A stretch of 32,790 nt of DNA, from the NCBI GenBank assembly GCA_916049555.1, contig CAJZIB010000001.1, positions 1 through 32,790 on the forward strand, read 5' to 3'. The notes beneath the pieces are model-generated. The model saw only the letters and a program-made list of their open reading frames with translations, did not search any database and was not told the DNA's origin. This document shows, piece after piece, positions 14,358-22,242 of this stretch. This stretch comes from an uncultured Candidatus Saccharibacteria bacterium (lineage in GTDB: Bacteria; Patescibacteriota; Saccharimonadia; Saccharimonadales; Saccharimonadaceae). The first letter of the stretch is position 1. The number at the start of each line of letters is the position of its first letter. A program made the translations under genes and the position numbers.

Positions 14358-16970
14358 ATGGATTCTGGAATGCAAAATAATCAACCAAAAACACCTGCTT
14401 CAAGCACGATAGATGCTGCCATGAAGGCACCACACCCAGGTGACTCTGATTTTGGTCTGAATCCAGAAGACGCCGTCTCAAAGGTTGCCGATAAAATCCA
14501 GCATGCCACCAATATTCTGATCGCCCTCTCTAAAGACCCTAATGTTGATGAGATTTCCGCTGCCATCGCCCTAGCCTTTGTTCTAGACCAGCAGAAAAAA
14601 CATGTCACAGCTATTTACTCCGGCCAGACTCCAAATGCGCTTGAATTTTTGCGCCCTGAAGAAACCTTCCAAAAAGACATTAGTGGCTTGCAAGATTTTA
14701 TCATCGCCCTCAATAAGTCGAAGGCCGACCACCTTATCTATCAGGTTGAAGGCGATTATGTCAAAATCCTTATCACCCCATACAAGGGTCAAATCAAAAA
14801 AGAGGATCTCGAATATTCCTATAGTGACTACAATGTTGACCTCGTGATCGTCTTCAATGTTAATTCTGGTAGCGAAATCGACTCCGCCCTTTCTGAGTAT
14901 GGACGTATCATGCATGATGCCATGGCGATTAATATTACCTCCAGCGTGCCGGGTCGCTTTGCGGATCTTGAATGGAGTGATCCTTCAAAATCTTCCGTTT
15001 GTGAAATGGTCTACAATTTACTTGGTGAGCTTGAAATTGACAATACTCCACAAGAGGTTGCCACTGCTTTGCTTACCGGTATTCTTTCTGCCACCGAACG
15101 CTTTTCGAATAATCGCACTAAACCAACCACCATGGCGGTCGCCTCAAAACTCATGGAAGCCGGCGCCGACCAGCAGCTAATTTCCTCCAATATCTTAAAA
15201 GCAGAGACCCCAGCTGTAGCTGCTGAAAATCCTTTTGCAACCCAATCCCCAATCACCACTCAAACGCCAGCAACTCCAGTAGTCCAAGAATCACAAGAGG
15301 CTCCAGCGACTTCAACCATTCAAGAAACCCCAGAAGTACCAGCAGCTCCAGCAGCCCAAGAAGCACAAGAGACTCCACCAGTAGCTCAGGAATCCCCGGC
15401 AGTCGCAGCCGCCACGTCAGAAGTTTCAGCAGTCTCGCAGGACTCCATCGAAGCTCCTCAACTCACTCCGGAACAAGAACTTGAACGTATGTTTGAGCAG
15501 AATCAGGCCTCCCAGTCTCAGACCCCTACCTCAGGTAGCTCACTCCCTGGAAACCCTATGGTTGCCGCCTCAAATGTAATGGACGACTTAGCTCGCCTCA
15601 CCGATTCAATGTTGAGCGCAGAGTCTCCAGTAGCACCAACTGTTGCTCCTGTTGCTCCTGTTGCTCCAGTTGCCCCAGTTGCCCCTGTTGAGCCTATAAC
15701 TCCAAATATTCCAGTGGTACCAGCAGCGCCAGAAGTGTCAGCGGCGATTCCAACTATTCCTGTCGCACCGGAAAATATTCCAGCCGCGCCAGAAAATTCT
15801 CCTGCTCCAAATATTTCAGTCACTCCAGAAAATCCAACTATCTCAGCAGCCCCAGCGCAACCTCAATATATTCAACCACAACCGATGCAATATCAATCAA
15901 CACAACCGCAGCCAGTACAATATCAACCTATACAATATCAACCTGTGCAACCTCAACCAGAACAGATTCAGCCAATGCCTCAAATGCAGGCCGAATATCA
16001 GCCTGCTCCACAGCCAATTCAGCCTACTCCTCAGTCAGCCCAGACAGCCTTCCGTCCTCAACCAGCTTCAAACCCTGAGATTTATGGTCACACCATCGCC
16101 GAACCGGTCATAGATTCCGGTGAAGACATGAGTCGTCTGATGGATGAAGCCCTCGCTGAGCCTTCTCCAATCCAGAATCCAATCGGTTACCAGGGAATGA
16201 TCAACCAATCCAACTACATCAATCAGTCTCTTAATCAAAATGCCACGCCAAACTATCCACTTGCTGTTGGTCAGCAACCGGTTACAAATTACCAGCAGGG
16301 CCAAAATCTTGCAACGCTTTCCGCGCCTGCCTTGCCACAAATGCCACAAAATCAGGCCTACCCAAATCCTGAATACTCAAATGTGGTTCCAGAGTACCAA
16401 ACTCCAGCTATGCCGGTTCTCCCTGAGGATCCATCACAGCCGGCTCCACAGCCTATCCCACAGCCTGCTCCACAACCAGTTCAACCTACTCCACAGCCTA
16501 TCCCACAGCCTGCTCCTCAGCCAGTCCAGCCAGCTCAACCACAAATGCAGGTTCCAGCTCAGCCTGCCCCAGAGCCAATTCAGTCACAGCAGCCAATGGA
16601 TAGCTACATTCAGGCCACTCCACCAGCCACCAGCACGCCAATCCCGGATTTTCTTCAGCCCGAATCATTCCTGCCGCCAGCTCCAGCCCCAGTAATTATC
16701 GATCAGTCCGCGCCTCCATTCATGCCACCAACTATGCCTACCCCACAACCTATCCCACAGCCTGCTCCTCAATCAGTCCAGTCAACTCAACTACAAATGC
16801 AGGTTCCAGCTCAGCCTGTCTCAGCTCCAGCTCAGCCACAAATGCAGACAGAAGTTCAGCCAACCCCACAGCCGACCCCACAGCCAGCTCAGCCGCAGAC
16901 CTCTGCCGATCCGGCCGCCAATCCAGTCAAGGCTGATCCATCTGCTTTTCATATCCCAGGCAGCTACTAG
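14358..16970 (+). CDS. Degenerate DHH/NrnA-like domain with long Pro/Gln/Ala-rich C-terminal tail
   Basis: 870 residues. Residues about 40-280 follow the DHH phosphoesterase (NrnA-like) plan: ALSKDPNVDEISAAIALAFVL where the family has a PDGDAxGS motif, VDLVIVFNVNS for the second motif, INITSS in place of the IDHH motif, DPSKSSVCEMVYNLLGEL, and LLTGILSATERFSNNRTKPTT for the TGIxxDTGxF motif. Each metal-binding Asp or His position I can align is replaced, so it is probably catalytically dead but fold-retaining. From about 285 to the end the protein is Pro/Gln/Ala/Val low complexity, with short repeats (APVAPVAPV, QPIPQPAPQPVQP). There is no signal peptide or membrane segment. It lies directly upstream of truB, where Clostridia and relatives often have nrnA, which supports descent from NrnA. 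Its role is unknown; scaffolding or RNA/nucleotide binding is possible. Confidence 0.8.
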   Translation: MDSGMQNNQPKTPASSTIDAAMKAPHPGDSDFGLNPEDAVSKVADKIQHATNILIALSKDPNVDEISAAIALAFVLDQQKKHVTAIYSGQTPNALEFLRPEETFQKDISGLQDFIIALNKSKADHLIYQVEGDYVKILITPYKGQIKKEDLEYSYSDYNVDLVIVFNVNSGSEIDSALSEYGRIMHDAMAINITSSVPGRFADLEWSDPSKSSVCEMVYNLLGELEIDNTPQEVATALLTGILSATERFSNNRTKPTTMAVASKLMEAGADQQLISSNILKAETPAVAAENPFATQSPITTQTPATPVVQESQEAPATSTIQETPEVPAAPAAQEAQETPPVAQESPAVAAATSEVSAVSQDSIEAPQLTPEQELERMFEQNQASQSQTPTSGSSLPGNPMVAASNVMDDLARLTDSMLSAESPVAPTVAPVAPVAPVAPVAPVEPITPNIPVVPAAPEVSAAIPTIPVAPENIPAAPENSPAPNISVTPENPTISAAPAQPQYIQPQPMQYQSTQPQPVQYQPIQYQPVQPQPEQIQPMPQMQAEYQPAPQPIQPTPQSAQTAFRPQPASNPEIYGHTIAEPVIDSGEDMSRLMDEALAEPSPIQNPIGYQGMINQSNYINQSLNQNATPNYPLAVGQQPVTNYQQGQNLATLSAPALPQMPQNQAYPNPEYSNVVPEYQTPAMPVLPEDPSQPAPQPIPQPAPQPVQPTPQPIPQPAPQPVQPAQPQMQVPAQPAPEPIQSQQPMDSYIQATPPATSTPIPDFLQPESFLPPAPAPVIIDQSAPPFMPPTMPTPQPIPQPAPQSVQSTQLQMQVPAQPVSAPAQPQMQTEVQPTPQPTPQPAQPQTSADPAANPVKADPSAFHIPGSY

Positions 16971-16972
16971 TT

Positions 16973-17000
16973 TTGACATTGCAGAAAAATCCACTATGAT
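16973..17000 (+). promoter_or_regulatory. Promoter of truB, near-leaderless
   Basis: TTGACA (16973-16978), 16-bp spacer, TATGAT (16995-17000), then 8 nt to the ATG at 17009. It begins 3 bases after the upstream stop codon. Confidence 0.7.
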
Positions 17001-17008
17001 GGTAGGAA

Positions 17009-17773
17009 ATGACAGAAAATAATCCCAAAATCCCAAATTCAGTGGTCAACCATGAAAAAATGGCTAAAATTGAAGCCGAAATCAACCCAAGTGACATCAT
17101 TTTGATTGATAAACCAGATGGACTCAGTTCCTTTGGCGTAGTCGCTCGTGTTCGTCGTGTGCTTTCTAAAAAAGCTGGCAAAAAAATTAAAGTCGGCCAT
17201 ACCGGCACACTCGACCCCTTTGCCACTGGCCTTCTGATTTTACTTGCCAACAAAGCCACCAAACTTTCCAATCAATTTCTTAAACTCGACAAGTGGTATG
17301 AAGCCACAATCCATCTCGGCAAGGTTAGCACTACAGGTGATCCCGAAGGTGAAATCACTGATTTTGTACCTGAAACTCCAAGAGAAAATCTCCCGGATCG
17401 CGCCGAAATTGAGAAGGTGATTGAAAAATTTATCGGCCAAATCCAGCAAACTGTTCCGAGTTTTTCTGCCGTCAAAATCAACGGCCAGCGCGCCTATCAA
17501 CTTGCCCGTCGTGGTGAAACCGTAGAGATGCCAACCCGCACTGTTGAAATTTACGCCATCGAAATCCTAGGCTATCATTATCCAAAACTCGTGATTCGTA
17601 CTCATGTTTCCAGCGGTACCTACATTCGCACACTCGGTGAAGATATTGGTAAGGCCTTAAACACCGGGGCTTATCTCACCGCTCTTCGTCGCACCAAGAT
17701 CGGCGATTTCGATATTGCCGCCGCCACCAAGCTCGCAAAGTTTATGAGTGCAGAAGAAATTCATCAAACATGA
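17009..17773 (+). CDS. truB: tRNA pseudouridine-55 synthase TruB
   Basis: 254 residues. After an N-terminal extension of about 27 residues comes IILIDKPDGLSSFGVVARVRRV, then the catalytic loop GHTGTLDPFATGLL with Asp69, then VPSFSAVKINGQRAYQLARRG and VSSGTYIRTLGEDIG, all TruB hallmarks. It isomerises U55 in the T-loop of tRNAs. The protein ends soon after LTALRRTKIGDFDI, so the C-terminal PUA-like domain of E. coli TruB (about 314 residues) is missing, as in several short bacterial forms. The start is supported by the promoter 8 nt upstream; GGTAGGAA lies in that gap but too close to the expected transcript start to act as a normal ribosome site. The order truB-rpsO-pnp is widely conserved. 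Confidence 0.96.
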   Translation: MTENNPKIPNSVVNHEKMAKIEAEINPSDIILIDKPDGLSSFGVVARVRRVLSKKAGKKIKVGHTGTLDPFATGLLILLANKATKLSNQFLKLDKWYEATIHLGKVSTTGDPEGEITDFVPETPRENLPDRAEIEKVIEKFIGQIQQTVPSFSAVKINGQRAYQLARRGETVEMPTRTVEIYAIEILGYHYPKLVIRTHVSSGTYIRTLGEDIGKALNTGAYLTALRRTKIGDFDIAAATKLAKFMSAEEIHQT

Positions 17774-17777
17774 GCCC

Positions 17778-17806
17778 TTGTAGAAACTCCTATACCGTGG
17801 TATAAT
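17778..17806 (+). promoter_or_regulatory. Promoter of rpsO
   Basis: TTGTAG (17778-17783), 17-bp spacer ending TGg, TATAAT (17801-17806), 9 nt to the ATG at 17816. The transcript would have a leader of only 2-3 nt. Confidence 0.75.
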
Positions 17807-17815
17807 CTCTCCAAT

Positions 17816-18082
17816 ATGATTACAAAAGAGAATAAAGCTAAGGCAATTGCTGCTACTGCCCGTGATAAAAAGGACGTCGGTTCTCCAGAGGTTCAGGTTT
17901 CTATTTTAACTGAGCGCATCAAAGAAGTAACTGAGCACGTTAAGGCTAACAAGCATGATTTCATGGCTCGCCGTGGACTTATGCAGATGGTTGGTCGCCG
18001 CAAACGTCTTCTAAAGTATCTTGAGAAAACCGACTTCGAACTCTACAAAGGTACAGTCGCAAAACTCGGACTTAGGAAATAA
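17816..18082 (+). CDS. rpsO: Small ribosomal subunit protein uS15
   Basis: 88 residues, standard length. Family segments include DVGSPEVQVSILTERIKEVTEHVKANKHDFMARRGL and MVGRRKRLLKYLEKTD. S15 binds helices 20-22 of 16S rRNA and organises the platform. In many bacteria S15 regulates its own mRNA through a long leader; here the leader is almost absent (TATAAT 9 nt before the ATG), so that mode of control is unlikely. A terminator follows, so pnp is not simply read through. Confidence 0.97.
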   Translation: MITKENKAKAIAATARDKKDVGSPEVQVSILTERIKEVTEHVKANKHDFMARRGLMQMVGRRKRLLKYLEKTDFELYKGTVAKLGLRK

Positions 18083-18087
18083 TCACG

Positions 18088-18113
18088 AAATCCCCGCGCA
18101 AGTGGGGATTTTT
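18088..18113 (+). terminator. Terminator of rpsO
   Basis: AAATCCCC (18088-18095) pairs with GGGGATTT (18104-18111), loop gcgcaagt, then further T's. Confidence 0.85.
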
Positions 18114-18120
18114 AGTGCAC

Positions 18121-18151
18121 AAAAACAAAAGACCCTACGATTGTAGGGTCT
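18121..18151 (-). terminator. Terminator of the 209-residue reverse-strand gene
   Basis: On the reverse strand AGACCCTAC (18143-18151) pairs with GTAGGGTCT (18130-18138), loop aatc, followed by TTTGTTTTTG. It is a perfect 9-bp stem placed 10 bp after the stop codon. Confidence 0.88.
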
Positions 18152-18160
18152 CAGGTTCCA

Positions 18161-18790
18161 TTAGAACAGTTTGTCAAAGTTTTCGACCGTAAATCCGAGT
18201 ATTTCAACCACTTGCGGTCTTTCGCTCTCGCCATTAAAGTATTCTTCACTGAAGGCATCGATCTCGTCTCTGTATCGAGTTGCTGCCAGTGCGATGCTTA
18301 CCTGAATTTCATGCGGGGTCGGTTTTCTGACCTTGCGGTAGAAAGTGCGGATCTTTGCCGGATCAGCGAGACTTTCTGTGCTCCATCTGGTGGAAATCTT
18401 CGCGCGGCATTTGTCGTAATCCGGCCGATGTAAATATCTCATTCTCACCTTAGACACATCTTGCAAAATGTCGTAGATATCGCCAACTGCCCCCTCTCTG
18501 CGCTCAATCGCCTGATAGAGCACGTCATCTTCATGGAAGAAATAATCTTCCGCCATGTTTTGCACCAACGAGAACCTCAAGAAGTTCCCCCCGTCCTGCT
18601 CGACGTAGAAGAATACGTAGTCGATGTTCAAATCGAGGCGAATCTGTTTTCTGAGTGGCACCAGCTTCTCCTCAATAAGTCTGTTGCGAAACAAATCTCG
18701 CGCCTTCTGGATCTCGGTCTCATCCTCACCTGTGAAACCATCCATCTTGATCAAAAGATAGTGATTATCTATCTGCATCTGCTGTTCCAT
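18161..18790 (-). CDS. Protein of unknown function, foreign-looking gene between rpsO and pnp
   Basis: 209 residues, no signal peptide or membrane segment, cytoplasmic and acidic. Segments such as LNIDYVFFYVEQDGGNFLRF and HEIQVSIALAATRYRDEIDAF suggest a compact alpha/beta protein, but I recognise no family or catalytic motif. The gene has its own strong promoter (TTTACA-17-TGtTATAAT), a leader of about 95 nt with a stem and a small upstream ORF, AAAGGA (18798-18803) before the ATG, and its own terminator, so it is an independent cassette. Codon use departs from its neighbours: Pro is often CCG and Glu/Lys/Gln are often GAG/AAG/CAG. It interrupts the conserved rpsO-pnp pair on the opposite strand. 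Acquisition by transfer is likely; function cannot be stated. Confidence 0.82.
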   Translation of the reverse strand: MEQQMQIDNHYLLIKMDGFTGEDETEIQKARDLFRNRLIEEKLVPLRKQIRLDLNIDYVFFYVEQDGGNFLRFSLVQNMAEDYFFHEDDVLYQAIERREGAVGDIYDILQDVSKVRMRYLHRPDYDKCRAKISTRWSTESLADPAKIRTFYRKVRKPTPHEIQVSIALAATRYRDEIDAFSEEYFNGESERPQVVEILGFTVENFDKLF

Positions 18791-18826
18791 ATAATGGTCC
18801 TTTCTTAATGTGCGTGAATTATCGGT

Positions 18827-18877
18827 TCAACTTGTTCTAAGGCCGCTCCCCTCCTTTCGGTCTTCAATAATAGACAT
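18827..18877 (-). CDS. Possible 16-residue upstream ORF in the leader of the 209-residue gene
   Basis: ATG at 18875-18877 to TGA at 18827-18829, reading MSIIEDRKEGSGLRTS. It begins about 8 nt from the predicted transcript start and spans the distal arm of the GTTCTAAG stem, so a ribosome translating it would open that stem. It also contains an AAAGGAGG sequence, a perfect Shine-Dalgarno that serves no visible start. It could be a leader peptide or chance. Confidence 0.3.
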   Translation of the reverse strand: MSIIEDRKEGSGLRTS

Positions 18878-18885
18878 CTTAGAAC
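18834..18885 (-). other. Stem at the 5' end of the leader of the 209-residue gene
   Basis: GTTCTAAG (18878-18885, reverse strand) pairs perfectly with CTTAGAAC (18834-18841) around a 36-nt loop containing CCGAAAGGAGGGG. The first base of the stem coincides with the expected transcript start, 7 nt after TATAAT. Confidence 0.6.
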
Positions 18886-18892
18886 ATCTTAT

Positions 18893-18921
18893 ATTATAAC
18901 ATGAAAACCATAATCTGTAAA
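18893..18921 (-). promoter_or_regulatory. Strong extended -10 promoter of the 209-residue gene
   Basis: Reverse strand: TTTACA (18916-18921), 17-bp spacer ending TGt, TATAAT (18893-18898). This is among the best promoter matches in the window. Confidence 0.8.
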
Positions 18922-18977
18922 ACAAACGCCTGAGTTAACATCTCAAGTGCAACACTAACCAACAAAAAGGCTTTTCA

Positions 18978-19027
18978 TGATACAATTAATCCATAACAAT
19001 AAAAGGGAAGACGGCGGATAAGTCTTC
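18978..19027 (+). promoter_or_regulatory. Promoter and leader hairpin of pnp
   Basis: Extended -10 TGaTACAAT (18978-18986) without a clear -35. The leader of about 88 nt contains GAAGAC (19007-19012) pairing with GTCTTC (19022-19027) across a 9-nt loop, then two TCTAGA words, and ends with an AAAGGA site a few bases before the ATG. In E. coli the pnp leader hairpin is the target of RNase III and PNPase autoregulation; a similar role here is inference. Confidence 0.5.
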
Positions 19028-19080
19028 TAGACCCAGCTTTTCTAGAGTAGTTATCTGGTGTTTTCCCAAGAAAGGAATCA

Positions 19081-21246
19081 ATGGAAATAATCAATCCAAC
19101 CGGCAAGCACACCTTCAGTGTGTCAACCGATTTTTGTGGTCGTGAATTGAAACTTGAAGTCAATCGCGTTGGTTTTCGCACCACTTCATCTGTTTTAGTT
19201 ACCTATGGCGATACTGTCGTTCTCGGTTCAGTCGTTGTTAGTGAAAAACCTGTCGTACAGGATTTCTTCCCACTTTCAATCGACTATGAAGAAAAATTCT
19301 ATGCAGCTGGCAAAATCTCTGGCTCAAAATTCATCAAGCGTGAAGGCAAACCTGCTGATGAGGCAGTGTTGATTGGTCGCCTCATTGATCGCCCAATTCG
19401 CCCACTTTTCCCTAAAGGCTATCGTCAAGAAGTTCAAGTTGTCACTACTGTCCTCTCAATGGACCCAAGTTTCCGTCCTGATGTCGTGGCGATGATTGCC
19501 GCTTCCTCAGCTCTTTTAAATGCTGGTGTGCCATTTGACGGCCCAGTCGCAGGCCTTCGCATTGGTCGTGTGAACGGTGAATTCAAGGCCTTCCTCACCA
19601 AGGAAGAACGTGAAGCTTCCGATCTAGACCTCGTGGTTGCTGTTAAAGACCAAAAAGTTGTCATGGTCGAAGCTGGTGCTAATGAGGTTCCAGAACAGGT
19701 TATCATTGATGCTATGCGTTGGGCCGTTGAAATGGCGCAACCAGCTCTCGCCCTTCAGAGAGAATTGAAGGAAAAACTCAATGTGGTTGAAAAACCATAT
19801 GAACTCAGCCTCCCAGATGCAGCAGTTGCTGAAAAAGTTGAAAACTGGACTCGTGAACACTTTAAGGGTGAAGACGGCAAGACTGGCACTAAAATCCGCG
19901 GTAATGTACTTGATCGTAAACGTATTGCCGATGAATTAAGAGACCAGATGGACGCGGAATTTGCGCTTGAACTTGGCGAAGGTGAAACCGACGAAGAGAA
20001 AATCGCAGATTACGACGCTCGCTTGAAGGATGAATATCACAATGCTTATGAATTAGCTATCCATCATGAAGTCCGCCGCGCCATCGTTGAAGATAATGTT
20101 CGTCCTGACGGCCGCAGGCTCAATGAGGTTCGTCCGCTCAGCTCTCAGGTTGCCATCCTTCCACGCGTACATGGTTCTTCACTCTTTACTCGTGGTCTCA
20201 CTCAAGCCATGAACATTGTCACCCTCGCTCCTCTTTCATATGCTCAGATTGTCGACACTATGGAAGTCACCGATGGTGAACGCCGCTACATGCACCACTA
20301 TAATGCACCTAGCTACACCGTTGGTGAAACTGGCCGCATCGGTTCTCCAGGTCGTCGGGAAATCGGCCACGGCTATCTTGCCGAGCGCGCCCTTCTCCCA
20401 GTACTTCCATCCAAGGAAGACTTCCCATACGCCATCCGTTCCGTCACCGAAATCATGTCTCAAAACGGTTCCACCTCAATGGCTGCCACTTGTTCATCTT
20501 GTCTTGCACTTATGGACGCCGGCGTTCCACTTAAGGAGCCTGTCTCTGGTGTTGCTATGGGCTTGATGCTTGATGGCGAAACTCCACACGTTCTAACCGA
20601 CCTCATGGATGCCGAAGATTTTGCTGGTGATATGGACTTCAAGGTTACTGGTACCAAGAACGGTATTACCGCCCTCCAGATGGATATGAAGGTCCATGGT
20701 CTCCCTGTTGATATTCTTGAAAAAGCCATTCAGCAATCTCACGAAGGTCGCATGTTTATTCTCGGCCACATGCTATCCGTACTTTCTGCTCCACGTGCTG
20801 AGCTCTCACCATACGCTCCACGTATCGAAAAACTCATGGTCAAACCTGAGAAGATCGGTGCCGTGATTGGTAAAGGTGGCGAGATGATTAATAAAATCAC
20901 CTCTGAAACTGGCGCTGAAGTTGATATTGATGACTCTGGTCTCATCACTGTTTCTGGCACTGACGCTGAGAAAATCAAGCGCGCCATCGACTGGATTCGC
21001 AGTCTCGTTGAAGAGCCGGAAGTTGGTAAGATTTATCGTGGTAAGGTAGTGAATATTAAAGATTTTGGTGCTTTCGTGAACATTCTTCCAGGCATCGACG
21101 GTATGCTTCACATTTCTCAAATTTCTGAGAAACGCCTTGATAAGGTTGAAGATGCGCTCCACCTCGGCGATGAGGTGAATGTGCGTCTCGACTCGATTGA
21201 CGATAAGGGTCGTCTCTCCCTCAGCATGCGCCGCGTTGAACAATAG
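19081..21246 (+). CDS. pnp: Polyribonucleotide nucleotidyltransferase (PNPase)
   Basis: 721 residues, full length. Order: first RNase PH-like domain (YGDTVVLGSVVVSEK, FFPLSIDYEEKFYAAGKISG, GRLIDRPIRPLFPKGY), helical linker, second RNase PH domain (RPDGRRLNEVRPLSSQV, HGSSLFTRGLTQAMNI, SVTEIMSQNGSTSMA, GVAMGL), KH domain with IGAVIGKGGEMI (about 592-603) and S1 domain GKIYRGKVVNIKDFGAFV (from about 649). It degrades RNA 3'-5' with phosphate and can polymerise NDPs. It acts as a trimer in the cytoplasm, and together with RNase J (also in this window) probably forms the main mRNA decay machinery. Its long structured leader may allow autoregulation. Two hairpins follow. Confidence 0.98.
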   Translation: MEIINPTGKHTFSVSTDFCGRELKLEVNRVGFRTTSSVLVTYGDTVVLGSVVVSEKPVVQDFFPLSIDYEEKFYAAGKISGSKFIKREGKPADEAVLIGRLIDRPIRPLFPKGYRQEVQVVTTVLSMDPSFRPDVVAMIAASSALLNAGVPFDGPVAGLRIGRVNGEFKAFLTKEEREASDLDLVVAVKDQKVVMVEAGANEVPEQVIIDAMRWAVEMAQPALALQRELKEKLNVVEKPYELSLPDAAVAEKVENWTREHFKGEDGKTGTKIRGNVLDRKRIADELRDQMDAEFALELGEGETDEEKIADYDARLKDEYHNAYELAIHHEVRRAIVEDNVRPDGRRLNEVRPLSSQVAILPRVHGSSLFTRGLTQAMNIVTLAPLSYAQIVDTMEVTDGERRYMHHYNAPSYTVGETGRIGSPGRREIGHGYLAERALLPVLPSKEDFPYAIRSVTEIMSQNGSTSMAATCSSCLALMDAGVPLKEPVSGVAMGLMLDGETPHVLTDLMDAEDFAGDMDFKVTGTKNGITALQMDMKVHGLPVDILEKAIQQSHEGRMFILGHMLSVLSAPRAELSPYAPRIEKLMVKPEKIGAVIGKGGEMINKITSETGAEVDIDDSGLITVSGTDAEKIKRAIDWIRSLVEEPEVGKIYRGKVVNIKDFGAFVNILPGIDGMLHISQISEKRLDKVEDALHLGDEVNVRLDSIDDKGRLSLSMRRVEQ

Positions 21247-21254
21247 ATCGCGCT

Positions 21255-21277
21255 AAGCGGCGTTTCATGCGCCGCTT
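21255..21277 (+). terminator. First hairpin after pnp
   Basis: AAGCGGCG (21255-21262) pairs with CGCCGCTT (21270-21277), loop tttcatg. It is GC-rich with a poor T run, so it may protect the 3' end rather than terminate. Confidence 0.6.
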
Positions 21278-21290
21278 TATCGCTTCAATG

Positions 21291-21322
21291 AAAAAAGATT
21301 GGTCGTATGGCCAATCTTTTTT
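21291..21322. terminator. Bidirectional terminator between pnp and the 247-residue gene
   Basis: AAAAAAGATTGG (21291-21302) pairs with CCAATCTTTTTT (21311-21322), loop tcgtatgg. The 12-bp stem has A and T runs on both sides. Confidence 0.9.
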
Positions 21323-21340
21323 ATTCTAAAGCCTTAATTC

Positions 21341-21400
21341 TAAATCAAGTTAAATCAAGTTAAAACAAGTCAAATCAAGTCAGGATAAGTTAGGATAGGG
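21341..21400. repeat. 10-bp tandem repeat, six copies
   Basis: The units are taaatcaagt twice (21341-21360), taaaacaagt, caaatcaagt, caggataagt and taggataggg. Divergence grows toward the convergent gene end at 21414. The array fills the spacer between the terminator and that gene. Confidence 0.85.
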
Positions 21401-21413
21401 CTCATTTCCAGGC

Positions 21414-22157
21414 TTATAAGTCAACGAAGCCGTTATTTTCCTTAACTTTTTCATCACGGCAAGTCATGGCTGGATTACCATTTGGATCTTTCACTCCGCG
21501 GTAAACTTCCTTTACTTCAGGAGAAAGATTTTCGCAAAGATCTGGGGCATGTCCGGCGGTTGCAAATTTCCATTCACCATTTGGTAATGCACGGTAATAC
21601 ATTGCAAGATGACCGCCACCGCCACCTTCGACACGGGTCGCACCAGTTGTTGGGTTAGTTATTACTTCGTAATTCATATGTTCGCTTGCCACTGCAAATA
21701 GATAGGTTGCGTCCTTGTTAGTGTAAAGTTTAGTCAAGCTTACGATTGGCCAGCTATCTTTAATCTCAAAACCCTCATCATTCTTGCCAGACATCTTTTG
21801 AGTCCTAGCCTTAATAAAATTCATAAGATCACCAACCCGCGTATCCATAGCCATTGGCTTAACGATCTCAGTTACTTTCGCATTCTCGACATTTTCTACT
21901 GCCTTTGTGCCTGTGGCGAGCTCATATTTTGAAATCACCTCGTTCGCCTTAACGAGAGCTTCCTTTGAATTCTTTACCTCACCTTCCAGTTTGTTTTTCT
22001 GATCGTTAACCCTGATCGTGGTATAAATCAAACCGCCAAGACAGGCAAGAATTATTAAACAAAAAACCGCAGCTATTTTTTTATTGCCACGGCCCGCTCG
22101 AGAATCTCGCTCCTCACTACTGATATTTATAATATTATCTGCATCGTTTCGATCCAT
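21414..22157 (-). CDS. Membrane-anchored extracytoplasmic protein of unknown function
   Basis: 247 residues. A polar N-terminal tail of about 25 residues (DRNDADNIINISSEERDSRAGRG) is followed by one transmembrane helix (about 27-48), a probable coiled coil (VNDQKNKLEGEVKNSKEALVKANEVI), and a domain of about 150 residues outside the membrane. The domain includes VGDLMNFIKARTQKM, DATYLFAVASEHMNYEV, a run of five glycines and two Cys near the end (PDLCENL, AMTCRDE) that could pair. I do not recognise it. AAAGGAGA (22161-22168) gives a strong ribosome site 5 nt from the ATG, unlike the divergent leaderless ftsK. Confidence 0.8.
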   Translation of the reverse strand: MDRNDADNIINISSEERDSRAGRGNKKIAAVFCLIILACLGGLIYTTIRVNDQKNKLEGEVKNSKEALVKANEVISKYELATGTKAVENVENAKVTEIVKPMAMDTRVGDLMNFIKARTQKMSGKNDEGFEIKDSWPIVSLTKLYTNKDATYLFAVASEHMNYEVITNPTTGATRVEGGGGGHLAMYYRALPNGEWKFATAGHAPDLCENLSPEVKEVYRGVKDPNGNPAMTCRDEKVKENNGFVDL

Positions 22158-22227
22158 ATATCTCCTTTAATCAACTATAACATAAACAATTTTTTCCGCT
22201 AGTCCCTCACCCTATCTATAATTATTA

Positions 22228-22236
22228 TGCTATAAT
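22228..22236 (+). promoter_or_regulatory. Extended -10 promoter of ftsK, leaderless
   Basis: TGcTATAAT (22228-22236), then 6 nt (22237-22242) to the ATG. There is no convincing -35. Confidence 0.7.
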
Positions 22237-22242
22237 CTGTCT

